From assembly GCA_002189035.1 (NCBI GenBank), contig NEEC01000014.1, positions 436,501 through 500,500 on the forward strand: a stretch of DNA of 64,000 nt. The letters run 5' to 3'. Below, piece after piece: positions 23,176 through 34,823 of the stretch. The notes under the pieces were generated by a model that was not told the origin of the DNA, did no database searches, and was given only the letters and a program-made list of their open reading frames with translations. The translations under genes were made by a program, and so were the position numbers. Position 1 is the first letter of the stretch. Each line of letters opens with the position of its first letter. This DNA is from Utricularia gibba. Lineage: Eukaryota > Streptophyta > Magnoliopsida > Lamiales > Lentibulariaceae.

Positions 23176-26114
23176 TTACCGGTGCTTCTTGGCTTTAGCT
23201 AGCTTTTTCTTCTTCTTCTTGACAGCCTTGGGGACTTTGTTTTTGCGGGCTTCTCTCTTTTCTTCCTTCACCTTCTTCTTATTTTCCTTTCTTGCTGCCT
23301 TTCGGTCAAGGCCAGTGCCTTCATCATCTTCAGAAGATGAGTGCTCTTCTGTATCTGATTCAGATTCCGATTCTGATCCTGATGCATCACCGGGCGGACC
23401 AGAAGGCTGAGTGATCATCTTCAGCGAATCCTCTTTCAGTAACTCTTCATCTTTATTTTGCTGGGAAGAAGCGTTCATATCAAGGGCTTTCTTGAGACCT
23501 GTAATGGTTTGATAATACATATCCCCAGTATCCTGCCCACTGATGATACGCTGCACATCTTCCTCTGCATTCTTCACATGATCTAATGCCTTCGGAATGA
23601 AAGACTGAGACAGAACATTTACAAAGAAATTAAGGCAAAGGAACCAGCAAGTTCACAGTTCACCATCCACTATAACTATACTTGAGGTTTTATAATCGAT
23701 TTGCAGTCTAAATGCCATACTGAATCTAACACAAAATCCAAAACAGTATGTACAAAACCACCTCAGTGCCATTGAAGATGTAATTTGCATTACCTGCACA
23801 AAAACAGAGTCAGCAATTTCTTCCTCAGTGGATATTTCATGGCCTCTGGCCAGGATTTTCTGCTGCGCCTGTAATAGAGATTGATCAAAATGACAAATTA
23901 GCTGCCATGGTTTTTCAATGCGGGATGTTAGTTGAGGAGCCGAAAGAATGATGACTGGACGTAGATCTCAGAGCACCTCTTCCAAATAACTGTCTATGGA
24001 ATCATCATCGATGGTAGGATCTACAATGAAATCAAACAACTCTCGAATCGTCATAACAGCCACGCCATTTTTCCTGAAGAAGTCCTGCAAAAAAAGCAGG
24101 AACCCATAATCAACAAACTATATTTCAATGAAAACTAAGGATGCAGCACTTGTTAGATGTACTCACAGAGATGTGAATGCAGTCCTCTCGAAGGAAATCG
24201 AGGGCTCGTGGGTGATCAAGATCCACAGATTGTGAGACATCAATTATGTACAAGTGGCCCTGAGGAGCACCACAAATCACCTAGTTATATATTTGGAATG
24301 GCACCATCCTGAACAAGAGATGGGATAAGGCTTACCTTGAAACTAAGAATGTTGTATTCACTAAGATCCCCATGCACCAGCTTGCATTTTTGATATAGTG
24401 TTCGCATTGCTATTATCATCTGCAAAATCGAATCAACCAAAATTTCTGGCATTACTGTATTTGTGGGAAGATACTACTTACAAAGATCTGAAGGATGATG
24501 AATCCACTCACCTCTACGTAACCTTCACGTAATCTGTCAAGTGATAAACAAGCATCTTTTAGTCGAGGAGCAGCCCATCCTGTTTCCCCTGTGTAAGAAC
24601 TTCAGCTTAGATTGATCCGTCTTATATCTATATTTTTTTTTCCTGTTGAAGTGCAAGAAAGAGTTCAATTACCTATAAATTCCATGACTAGAACGTGACT
24701 TCTCAGAAGAATGGGCGCTGGGCACCGTATTCCAGCTGCTTTTAGCCTTGAGAATACCAGAATCATGCAACATTTGGGAGGTTTCTTTTTTTTTTTTACA
24801 GAAAATAAGTGAAGAACAGATATTTTTAACAGCAACTACCTTGTAAGATTTCTCATTTCCTTCTCAGCCCATGTCTTGACCATTTTTCGAGGGTTGCTCT
24901 TACAATAGCCAAATCTGAATCGATAGTCACCCTGAACATAACGGTCTCTATCCCTGTGGATTTGAAGGCAGATAAGTTACCAAAATTACACATACAAATC
25001 ATCCTGGATAGCAAGAAAAGTGTTTACAGTAATTAATCAAGAAAATCATTTTTTTAGAGAAAGGGCCTTGCAAGATGACAAATAGATAACTATCATCCTG
25101 AAAACTCGGTTCAAGTTTTAAAAAATGAAGCAATCTCTCCATCTCAAAGAGTTTATAAGTATACTTGAATTCAAGGATTGAGGTTTTGTAAATCTTCACT
25201 GCCAGTTCCTGACCACTGGAGTTGGTAGCATGGTAGACATTGGCCTGTTTGGAGGGAAGGCCAGTTTAGAAAACATGTAAGAGTCAACTATACCTATGAT
25301 AGCCTGTATGGGGGAAGAAAGAAGTATGAATGTAAGCAATAAGAAGTATCACAGACTTCTTTTCCTGTTGAGATGCAGCCATTGATGTCATCGAATGTTT
25401 CCCGATTTAGCATCTTGAGTAAAACCATACGTGTTCTTGGATCAATTGCCTTCAAGAAAGAGATAGTATACATAGAATCCAACCATATGCCAACGAAAAC
25501 TTTGCAAGCACGAGATTGTTATTCATAGAAGCAATTGCATCTTAACAATTCCGACAACAATTACTTGCTCAACAGTGGCACGGTCTGCTTTTTCAGTTGT
25601 TCTAGCCTTTCCAATGGCGAGATTACGAACAGCATCACGGATGGTAGTGGTCACAGAATTCGACATCCCAACACTGAATCTTCCTTCCCATTCCTGGTGC
25701 AATCGAATTTCGCATGTTATATCAAGGCATTGTAGAAGAAAACTGATCTTTACAACTGTGTAAAACTGGCAAAACATCATACCATACATATTCCTTCTAC
25801 CAAAAAAATTTCAACCATCACAACTCACCGACCTCTAATGGCGCCGCCCTGACATGATTCGTCAACTTCTGAGACTTGTTAGACATTGGCTGAAGAGACG
25901 AGTTGTTTGGCCTGGAGTGGAGGCCGCCATGCGCGTTGGGTCTCCTCGTATGCAAAGGGATAAACGAGCCATCAATTCCGGAGGCTAAATCTTCCATCAC
26001 GTCAAGGTAATCCAGATCCTCTTCAGATTCCGAGTCTGACGAGAAATAAGGCTCTTCATAATCTTTATCCGACACTGCTTCCTTCTCAGGGCAATTATCC
26101 GGAGGAGTTGCCAT
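23176..26114 (-). CDS. RIO1: Atypical protein kinase RIO1
   Basis: RIO-family kinase/ATPase required for late 40S ribosomal subunit maturation. Exons run from [12 protein letters not shown] at 26114 to the stop at 23176. The N-terminus is acidic and Ser-rich, followed by [20 protein letters not shown]. The RIO1 ATP loop is ISTGKEANVYHA, split by an intron, with the catalytic Lys in [15 protein letters not shown]. Next come [14 protein letters not shown] and [13 protein letters not shown], the catalytic loop [10 protein letters not shown] and the metal-binding [13 protein letters not shown]. The C-terminal tail is very acidic, then Lys-rich ([17 protein letters not shown] ... KKHR), as is usual. 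The DLSEYN and IIDVSQ motifs distinguish RIO1 from canonical kinases. About a dozen introns are present; I traced the domains, not every border. Confidence 0.93.
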
Positions 26115-26955
26115 CTATCAATCCGCCGGCGGACGGACGCTGATCGCCGAGAGCAACTTGGCAGCACCAGAAATACCTAAAACCCTTAACCATTAGAAAC
26201 TTACAAAATTGGCCTTATTACAAAAGTTTCATTAAGCTGGGGAAGAAAAAAAATCTCTCCTTTTTATTTTTTATTTATTGTTGTAGCTGAAAAGAATCTA
26301 TCTCGATTGCGGATTGGTGTAATAAAAGTTTCGTTTTTTCTTGAGGAAGAATAAAAGTTCGGTACTTCAACACTGAACTCTTCTACAAGGGGCGACGACC
26401 AAGACCGAACTTGGGTGTTTAACGAGGTCCCCTACTATTGATTCCGATCACCAAAATTCCTTAAATGGTCTTGGAGGTTTTATTGGTGAGTTCTATTTCC
26501 ATGCTATCTTGGTGGCTGAGCTGGGATTTCTGCGGCCCTCTTCTCCTCGGTTGCTGCTTAGCCCTCGGCTAGAATTTTAGGGTGGGATTCTGTGTTTGCC
26601 CACTTTTCGGTCGAGATTGAGTGAGTGGAATATGGAAATTGATCATCAAGAGGAACTTTCTTGCATGTGATTGATGGTGTGTTGTCTGCTACCGTTGATT
26701 GGTGATAATCAGTTCGACTGTGGTGGATTGTGGGTTTTGGCCTTGATTTTTTTATCCATTTTGCAGCAACTCAGTTGTCAATACCCGGTTTCAACCATTT
26801 GAACTATCGTCTATTGCCTTTGCAGTTTTAGGTCACTCTTCATTTTTTCTTGAGCTCATAATCCTCTCAAGATGAAGTCCTGATCGACGGAGAGCTATGC
26901 ACACTATTATTTTGTATATCCTGGAAAGTTGAAGGTGTAAATATATACAAGGCGT
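26115..26955. other. Bidirectional upstream region of RIO1 and TOL
   Basis: The two start codons diverge across about 840 bp. The right half looks like a transcribed leader of the VHS-GAT gene. No ORF is supported. Confidence 0.45.
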
Positions 26956-28962
26956 ATGGCAAGTGCTGCAGCTATTGCAAAGAGGGCTACAAGTAGGACG
27001 CTGACTGATCCGGACTGGGCATTAAACATAGAGCTATGTGACATTCTAAACTCGGAACCGAGGTATGCAATGACCTTTCATGAAAATCCAGCACCGGTTT
27101 GTGAATGTTGGGTATGAGTAAGCCTTGATCATTTTGTGGTGTTTTTTAATGCATTGTTCATCTACGCGTCTCATAAGCTGAGATGATTCTCAGGCAAAGG
27201 TGGGATGCACTGGAGATGATCAAGAAAAAATTGCTCAATCGAAACCACAAAAAACAGCTCCTTGCATTATTTGTGAGTTCTTTTTCATACTGTTTCATTG
27301 GCTATCATCCTGGCTATCTTGTTGAATTTGAAGGTTATATAGAATACTTTCTTTAAGAAATCTACGTATTTACACCGCAGTTGCTGGAGACTCTGAGCAA
27401 GAACTGTGGTGAATACATATTTCTGGATATGGTTGAACAGAATATTTTGAGTGAAATGGTCAAGATTGCAAAAAAGAAGGTGATATCATATTTTCAGCGG
27501 GGCCAATCTTATTCTTCCATATTTCATATTTGCTTATAGATCAAATTCCAAGACATGCTTCATGTAGTATTCTCAGCCTGACCTAAACGTGAGGGAGAAG
27601 ATATTAGAGCTGATTGATATTTGGCAAGTAGCCTTAGGTGGACCTTTGGGAAGCTTTCATCTGTATTATGATGCCTATATGGAATTGAAGGTGATAGATA
27701 TTTCATACAACGGTGGTTATTTCACTTTAACTCAATAACATATTCTTCTTTTATTTTTCGGTTGATTCAACAGTCCTGTGGCCTAGAGTTCCCACCTAGA
27801 GAGGAGAATAATGTTCCCCTGGTCACTCCTCCTAAAGCACATCCATTGATGGTCTCTCGCTCGGAGGAATTAGTAGTTCAAGCTTCTCCAGAATGCGATT
27901 CTTCAGGACTTAGGTAACTTCTGTTTCTTTTCCATAAGTGCCTATTCAGTCACTACACTTGAATAGTAGACTACTTGTTCAGTTTATTGCAAGACAAAAA
28001 GATCATTTTTAATACTATTTTTATTATCCATGGCAGTATGACTGAACTTGAAAATGCTGCTGGTGTTGCTGATATTCTATTGGAAATGTTAGGTGCATTG
28101 GATCCAACTAGTCCTCAGGTACAATGCGATTTTTCTTCTTTAGAGAGTGCACTCGTTGTATTGTGAATTATTTCTTCTTTGTGTTCTCATATCAGAGCTT
28201 GAGGGATGAGATCATTGTTGAGTTGGTTTATGAATGTCGTCTGCACCAAAAACGTGTCATGAATCTGGTGAATAACACTACGTGAGTGTAGAATGTTTTC
28301 AGTTGTATAGCATAATAAGTTCATATATACAATCTGCCCTACTAGACATATTTGCCTTTTCCAGAGATGAGTGGCTTCTGCTCAAGGGGCTCAAGCTGAA
28401 CGATAATCTGCAGCAGGTTCTCATGAAACACGATGATATCGCCAATGGAAAGGCCACTGTTGCATTGGCTGGAGCTGAAGTCCCAGCTCCATCTCTGGAT
28501 CAAGAGGATGAAGACTCTGACAAGACGACAAAAAGGTTTCTCTTCTACACCACATCAACTTTTCGGCATGAATATTCCTGAGAAAATGGCCTTCTTTCCA
28601 GATCAGGGCATTCGTCGCAAGAACCAGCAATTCAAAACGAAAGCAACAGTGCAGATTCTGGTTCGATGGGTGATCTTAGCGGCAGTGTCTCCTCCGAGTC
28701 TCCACCCTGCTTCATTGCCAACTCCACTACATCTCCAGAGGTTTCCCCTGAGTCTCAAGACGAATCGTGCCCAGTCCCAGGGAGCAAACAGAGAGTGCAG
28801 CGTTCTGGTGATGACGCAGAGTTGATTGCGAAATCGACCAAATCATCCGCCATTGATGAAGAAGAAGAGAGGGAAGAAGCACTGTTCAGAGAGCTGGTGG
28901 AGTATGCGAAAGCAAGAGCAGCATCAGTGAAGCCTAAAAGGTCATTCCAGGTGAACACATAA
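26956..28962 (+). CDS. TOM1-like VHS-GAT domain protein
   Basis: ESCRT-0-like ubiquitin adaptor of the plant TOL family, which sorts ubiquitinated plasma-membrane cargo to the vacuole. It starts at ATG 26956 ([20 protein letters not shown]). Early exons 26956-27062, 27194-27272, 27381-27479 and one from 27577 keep phase. The VHS domain covers about residues 1-145 ([58 protein letters not shown]). The GAT domain is about 185-270 ([17 protein letters not shown] ... [20 protein letters not shown], then [20 protein letters not shown]). The tail is acidic and Ser-rich, ending RSFQVNT. Its moderate length suits the short TOL members; I do not assign a number. Confidence 0.9.
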
Positions 28963-29711
28963 CGACTGAAGTTATATTGGTTTTCACCATCATGTAATTA
29001 AAGTTCAACGCTCGGTATCCGTACCCGGGTCATGGTAATAAAGGCTTACCTATCATGGGATCTTGTGTAATAATGGGATTGTTCTGGGGTGGGAAAGATA
29101 TTTATGTGAAGGACAAAATGGCGGCAATGGGAAAATATAAGGTAGTCAAGGGGTGGGATATGCAATTTCGTGCAAGATTGGCTCGTTCTTCCTCCTCTGG
29201 CACTCTGTTTCTCCCTCGCGCGAGTCGTCGCGGATAACGGTCAAGTAACGTCTAGGGCTCCGCCCTCCAATTTTGGGAATTATTTCTGCTGCTGGCTCAG
29301 GTAGGAAATCGTAGAGGCACCATCGGCCGATCCCGTCACCGGGAGTCGGGTGTAGATTTCCGCCTTGGAGAAACATGGGCTTCTCCGCCTCTCAGAGAAG
29401 TCGTGGAGAAAGATCCCAAAGGTGCGAAAGGCTCGGCTAGGTCGAGTTGTTTTAGCGGGGCAAATTACCAGACTTGGAAATCTGGAGATTTCAAGGGCAA
29501 ATTCTGGACCGGATCGGGTTGCGGCTTCGCCATCTGAGGAATTGTTTCATGATGTTGGCGCCACCACTTTCAGGTCTATAGGTTGATGTAGTGATTCAAA
29601 CTACCTCGGCAGAGTAGTTGTTGAGGAGTAAGTCTGGCCTCTGACGTGCTGGAAGTTCATTTTTTAAACACAAGTTTTGGATGCAGTCTCAAGCAGTTTT
29701 ATTTATCATAT
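28963..29711. other. Intergenic, no gene identified
   Basis: Contains a GC-richer patch at about 29140-29590 with open stretches on both strands that I cannot match to any family. It could be a non-coding transcript, or promoter and leader of an unseen gene. The right end is ALDH3 3' flank. Confidence 0.35.
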
Positions 29712-32483
29712 CTACCGGCAGAGGAATGCCTGCGCGATGCTGGCGAGACGGCCCTGGATGACAGCTTTAAGAAACCTCGTCTTCCAGGGAGCATAGGGTG
29801 GATAGCGTGCATCCAGATCGAGCAAAAAGGACCGCTCTAAGATTGCCTTCCTGTGGCTGAAGGAGTCAAAGGTGAGCTTACCGTGATAGGCTCCTGTGCC
29901 GCTTTCTCCCACTCCCCCAAATGGAAGGTTTGGGACCAGGAACTGAATCACAAGGGAAAAGCAGCGTCAGTGCATGTGGACAATGGATGTAGAGGGAAGG
30001 ATTTTCAAGGAAAGGGGACTTGCTTGAATGATTGTGTCATTGATGCAGATGCTACCGGCGGAGATGCTTCTCTTGAACATGCCCTCGATCCTTTTGTTGT
30101 TTGTGAAAAGATAAGCTGCGAGTGGTTTCTCTTTGGCACTGATCAGATCAATTGAGTCTTCAATCTTGTCAACCTTCAATAGAGGAAGAGGTAAATGTCA
30201 TTCAGTCATAAGGAATAATAGCTAGGAGAGGGGGTGACTAGCCACTTGAACAGTGCCTTACCGTTACGATTGGGAGTAAAGGGCCGAAGATCTCCTCCTC
30301 GAGAATGAGAGCGTCTTGTGGTACATCCAACAAAATAGTGGGAGCAATCCTCCTGTACAATGTTGGAGAAGGCATGAGATGACATAAATGGTATAGCCTG
30401 CCGGTCTGTGGCATAATTTGGAACTTTTATTTACAGTGTAGATTCATTGTGTTGGCCTCCTCGGAAGATCTTCCCATTGACCTTGTCGTCATCCATTAAC
30501 TTTAGCAGGCGACGAAAATGGTGGACGTTGATTATTCTTGACAGCTCGTGTGACTGAAGAGGGTCCTTCCCAAAGAGCTTATCCAGCTCAGATGAAATTG
30601 CCTCTGCCTGAGTGCAGTGTGAGGGTCAAAATTGCTTACAGCGGCAAGCAATGAAAAAGCATATGACCAGCTCACCACTTCAGAGGCATAAGCTTTTGTA
30701 GTTATGAGGTAATCCGGAGAAATACAGGCTTGACCGTTGTTGCACCCCCACTTCCCTGAAATTATGCGCCTTGCTGCAACCTTTGGCAGTATAGTGTATC
30801 AGAGGATACAGGATTATATTGCAATTAGAGAAAAGGAAAAAAACTGGAAAGATTTTACTGTTAAGTTTATGTTTTCATCGACAACAACAGGGCATTTGCC
30901 TCCAAGCTCAAGCAAAACAGGGGTGAGATGCTTTGCGGCGGCAGCTGATACAATGCGGCCAACTTTGCTGCTACCTGAAGAGAGTAAAATTGATTGAGAA
31001 TAAACGACGTTGCAGAGTACTGTAGGGCTAACTGATTTTACCGACCCGTGTAAAAAATCTTGTCCCATTTTTGCTCAAGCAGAGCTGCAGTTTCTGGTAC
31101 ACTCCCCTGTACGACTTTAACAGCCGAGTTATCTGCATACATGAGAATAAGCTTGGCAAGTAAGGAGGAAGTAACGGGTGCTATTTCAGACGTCTTCAAG
31201 ACTACTGCATTTCCAGCTGCAATTGCTCCAATCATCGGTTCCAGTGATAGCACTGTGTGGGGGGAACAACACAACCAAGGTACGTATTTTATTGGCATCG
31301 TACTGAAAATAAACCGATCGGAAACACCCACCAAGCAGAAGGATCCGAATGTACTTACTGAAGGGAAAGTTCCACGTTGATATAACCAGCACAACTCCAA
31401 GAGGCTCCATCACCACCTTTGCGGAAGAGGGAAAGGCAACAATCGAGGAATTCACCTGCGGTCAGACTCGAAGAAGCCGAGCTCAATCACACATATGGAA
31501 GAATTTCAAGTAACCAAAACAGCTAGTATCTCTTACTCTCTGGGGTTTCATCCATGTCTTCAGTTCCTTCAACGCCCGGGTGCATGCTGATGACACTGGA
31601 GCAATCTGAGTCACCAACACAACTCATCTTTAGAAGTCTTTGCGTGGAGACATACAAAAAAGATGGCTAATAGAAGAAACAACTTGACACGACACGCTTA
31701 ACTAACAACCTTCACCACTTGTTATTCTTAAAAACAACAAGCAAAAGGATATTATTTTTTTAGAAAAAATCAATAGTCAAATAAGCAGTAAATTGCATCT
31801 AAATGCCTCACTTTTTTTTTTTCCAGAAAACTTCCATTAATCACCCACCAAACAAATGTCTCGTTACAAGCGGCACATTTTTCTCCATTTAATGAGATAA
31901 GCTTTACTTCTCTCTAACGTCGCGCATGTGCGATGGACCACCATCGAGCGAAGCTCCTCACCCGTGACTAGTTCCCACAACCACCATGTACAACTAACAA
32001 AATCTCATCTCTCATCCAATCAATTGCCAGTCCAATTCAACGAATATCAACCGACATCTCACAAACCCCAAAGCATGCAATTGAATGCAACACGGAACGA
32101 AAAGGGGGATTCCTCCTAGGGCATGCAGTGTATGAATCTACAGTCGCGGTTATTTCAATTTCCAGAACAAGAATCACAGCATTTCAAATCCAATCCCCAA
32201 GATAACTTCATTGGTGCACATCGTCATACATCTTCCGTGTAGGACAATATTTTCGCAAGGAAGCAGGTCTAGAGAAGAAGCATTTGTTACTCACCTCGTG
32301 AACCTGCGATTCATGGTCTGGTTTACTCAGATCGGAACGCAGAGCGTATAGAATCTCCTTTTCGTGACAGGTGACGATTTTTTGAAACGCCTTCAACTGC
32401 GAGATCCGCCACTCGTAATCCTTCGTTATCCCGCTGGCGAAAGTCGATTTCAACTCCCTCACCACCGCCGCAGCGTCGATCAT
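29712..32483 (-). CDS. Aldehyde dehydrogenase, family 3
   Basis: NAD(P)+-dependent oxidation of reactive aldehydes. ATG at 32483 gives [20 protein letters not shown] with no plastid transit peptide, so it is probably cytosolic or membrane-associated. Recognisable pieces in order: [66 protein letters not shown] with the catalytic Glu, [16 protein letters not shown] with the catalytic Cys, [24 protein letters not shown] and [20 protein letters not shown]. It ends after [19 protein letters not shown]. By tail similarity it looks closer to the ALDH3H/3I type than to 3F, a judgement from memory. About ten exons. No disablement was noticed. Confidence 0.92.
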
Positions 32484-33235
32484 CTTCAATCTCCGGAGGA
32501 GTAAACCCACCAACCACCAACAGTACACGCAGCTCTTTCCTACTGACGGCGACCACTAGAACGGCGAACGACGCGCGCCGACGCAAGATCCGAAGCAGCA
32601 GTGGCCGCAGATATTTACTCACTACAGACTAACGTGTGGAGAGTTGCTTCCTTTTATGGTTACAAGATGGCCTACCCTCCTGCTCTGCGCCCCTTCTAAA
32701 TATTACCCAGCCGTGACCATCAACAATTACCTTATTATGATTATTATTATTATTTTACTATTTTCCAATTTCATATTACACGGGTTACCCTTCTACAAAT
32801 GTGATGTAATTTATCCAATGTTAGTTTTTTTTTTTTCAGTCAAGGGCATTAACGGAAATGCACAAAAAAATTAAAGGGTTTTAACAATATTTAGGCCACA
32901 TTTTTGCAATTTAACTTATTTTAGACACAACTCCAGATTTTCAGGCTTGCAAATTATGGCAGCTTACGGGGCATGCAGACTGGGGCAGCGCTGCAATTTC
33001 AACAGTTTACGGGCCCCAAGATGCAATAACACCTATTCGGTAGGGCCAAAAGCCCATATTCAGTTTGGGGACCCAAACCTCGTCCTTGTTTAATGTTTAC
33101 CCTCAATTGAACAACACGTCAGCATGAAAAGATTACACTTGCAGTGGGCCCGGGAAGGAACAAGAAGACGACAAGTAAAACATGAAAAGACTCAACTGCC
33201 CATTCATGCAGTCACACGTTATCGAGCTCATTCAT
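32484..33235. other. ALDH3 upstream region and WAT1 3' flank
   Basis: Contains the ALDH3 promoter and leader (about 32484-32700) and AT-rich spacer. No gene is seen. Confidence 0.45.
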
Positions 33236-34823
33236 TCACGCCTCTGGTTGCAACTGCTGCTGATTCCCTCCGGTCTTCGCGAACACCGCGTCTTTGTTCA
33301 TGTTCTTGTCCGTCACGACCGGAAGCTTCTCATTCTCCGATATCTCCTTGCTCTTCCCCCAAACCACCGAATACAACCCGAAAACGATGATTAGGGCTCC
33401 GATTAGGCTGCGGTCATCAACCCAAATTGCTCAGAAAACTGTATAGTAATGGCTATGGAGGTTACTGTTCTGGTATTTTTGAATGTGAGTACCTTCCAAG
33501 GTAGACTTGTTCGGCCAAGACGAATGCGCCTAAGACGGCGGTGATGATCATGCTCAGGGGGCTGAAGGCCGTCACGAACACCGGACCCCGGCTCTTGTTC
33601 ACGATGCCTTGCAGGTAGAATGCGATGCCGGAGCAGATGATCCCCTGAAAATCAACAGCTTGTTGTTAGAATTATGAATCAGAATATTCAAATGCTGAGT
33701 GAAAAGACATACTGAATAAGAGGCGGCGAGGAGTCTTGTATCAAAGCCGATGAGCCAGGCGCTCAGACGCCGCTCCATAACGAGGGCCACCGCGCCGCCT
33801 TCGAGGGTTCCCATCAAACAGACGAGCGCCGTCAACGACAACTCCGCCGGGTAATCTTTTAACGTGTTTTTCTGTTCAGGATTTGCGGAGCATTTGTCTA
33901 AGAATGGTGGTGAACCGGTGATGATGATCATCGTCATATTATGGTTTTTGCTTTACCTGGAGAATGAAGAAGGCTGCCCAGCAGACGACGCCGGCGAGCA
34001 TCATGATCGTTCCGACGGCCCAGTGGTGTCCGGCCGCCGCTTCCCCGGCGGTGCTGGCGTGCTCAGCGACGTGGTGACTGTTGGGGAGGATGTTCACGAA
34101 TGGCCCTTTGTAGAGTGTCATCACCATCGCGCCGCAAACCGTCACCGTAGTACCGATCACCTTCGCCAAACTATGCATCACCTTCAGATTCACCTTCTCC
34201 ATCCTGAGAAACACACACCATTACTCGATAACAAATCAGATCAAATTCAATATAAATTAACAAGCATCATTAAGCTATAGATCACCTAAAAATCACAGCC
34301 ATGATGAATGTTATCGCCGGCAAAACGTTAACCGTCGCAGCTGCGAACGCCGCCGATGTATACTGTATAGCGACGCTGTACAGATTCTGATCGAGCACAG
34401 GCCTGAAACAATGAACTTCATTAGCCACATGAGAAACATGCAACAGAATCCTGGTCTATGAAAATGTATAGGGAATGGGATTGCAGAGAGGTCATTACTC
34501 CAACAAAGCAAGTGCCAGGATCTTGATGAAGATCCAACTGGTCATCTTGGGCCTTATTTTCCTAAGAAAAAATAAAACCATCAAGATCAGCTGCCCATCC
34601 GCAATTCCAATAACCCATGAAGAAGACGATCGATCACATACTTCTCCAGAAAGTAAGCAAACGGCGCAAAGACCAGAGTCGCAAGTGCGTGGCGGTACAC
34701 GACGAAGACCCAGTGGCTGAACCCCTTCTTGAAGGAAAGGAGGACCACGACATGCATTCCGGCGTAACCGAACTGAAGAGATACCATCGCCAGAAAAGGC
34801 TTGGCGGTCTCCCATATCCCCAT
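33236..34823 (-). CDS. WAT1-related EamA (MtN21-type) transporter
   Basis: Ten-helix drug/metabolite transporter superfamily protein of the nodulin MtN21/UMAMIT group. Characterised relatives move amino acids or auxin, but the substrate here is unknown. Start at ATG 34823 (MGIWETAKPFLAMVSLQFGY). Exons include HVVVLLSFKKGFSHWVFVVY, then RHALATLVFAPFAYFLEK, KIRPKMTSWIFIKILALALL, PVLDQNLYSVAIQYTSAAFA, VNVLPAITFIMAVIFR and KVNLKVMHSLAKVIGTTVTV. Further exons are TIMMLAGVVCWAAFFILQ, LTALVCLMGTLEGGAVALVM and GIICSGIAFYLQGIVNKSRG. The second EamA repeat ends VFGLYSVVWGKSKE. The hydrophilic tail stops at 33236-33238. Introns separate the helices as is usual for the family. Confidence 0.92.

Noticed and set aside
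29140-29590. Open stretches on both strands considered as a gene
   Set aside because: No family is recognised, there is no convincing splice structure, and both strands are open because the patch is GC-rich.
33236-34823. WAT1 gene considered as a possible frame-broken copy because of its fragmented open stretches
   Set aside because: The pieces are separated by proper splice borders and correspond to successive helices of a normal multi-exon gene.
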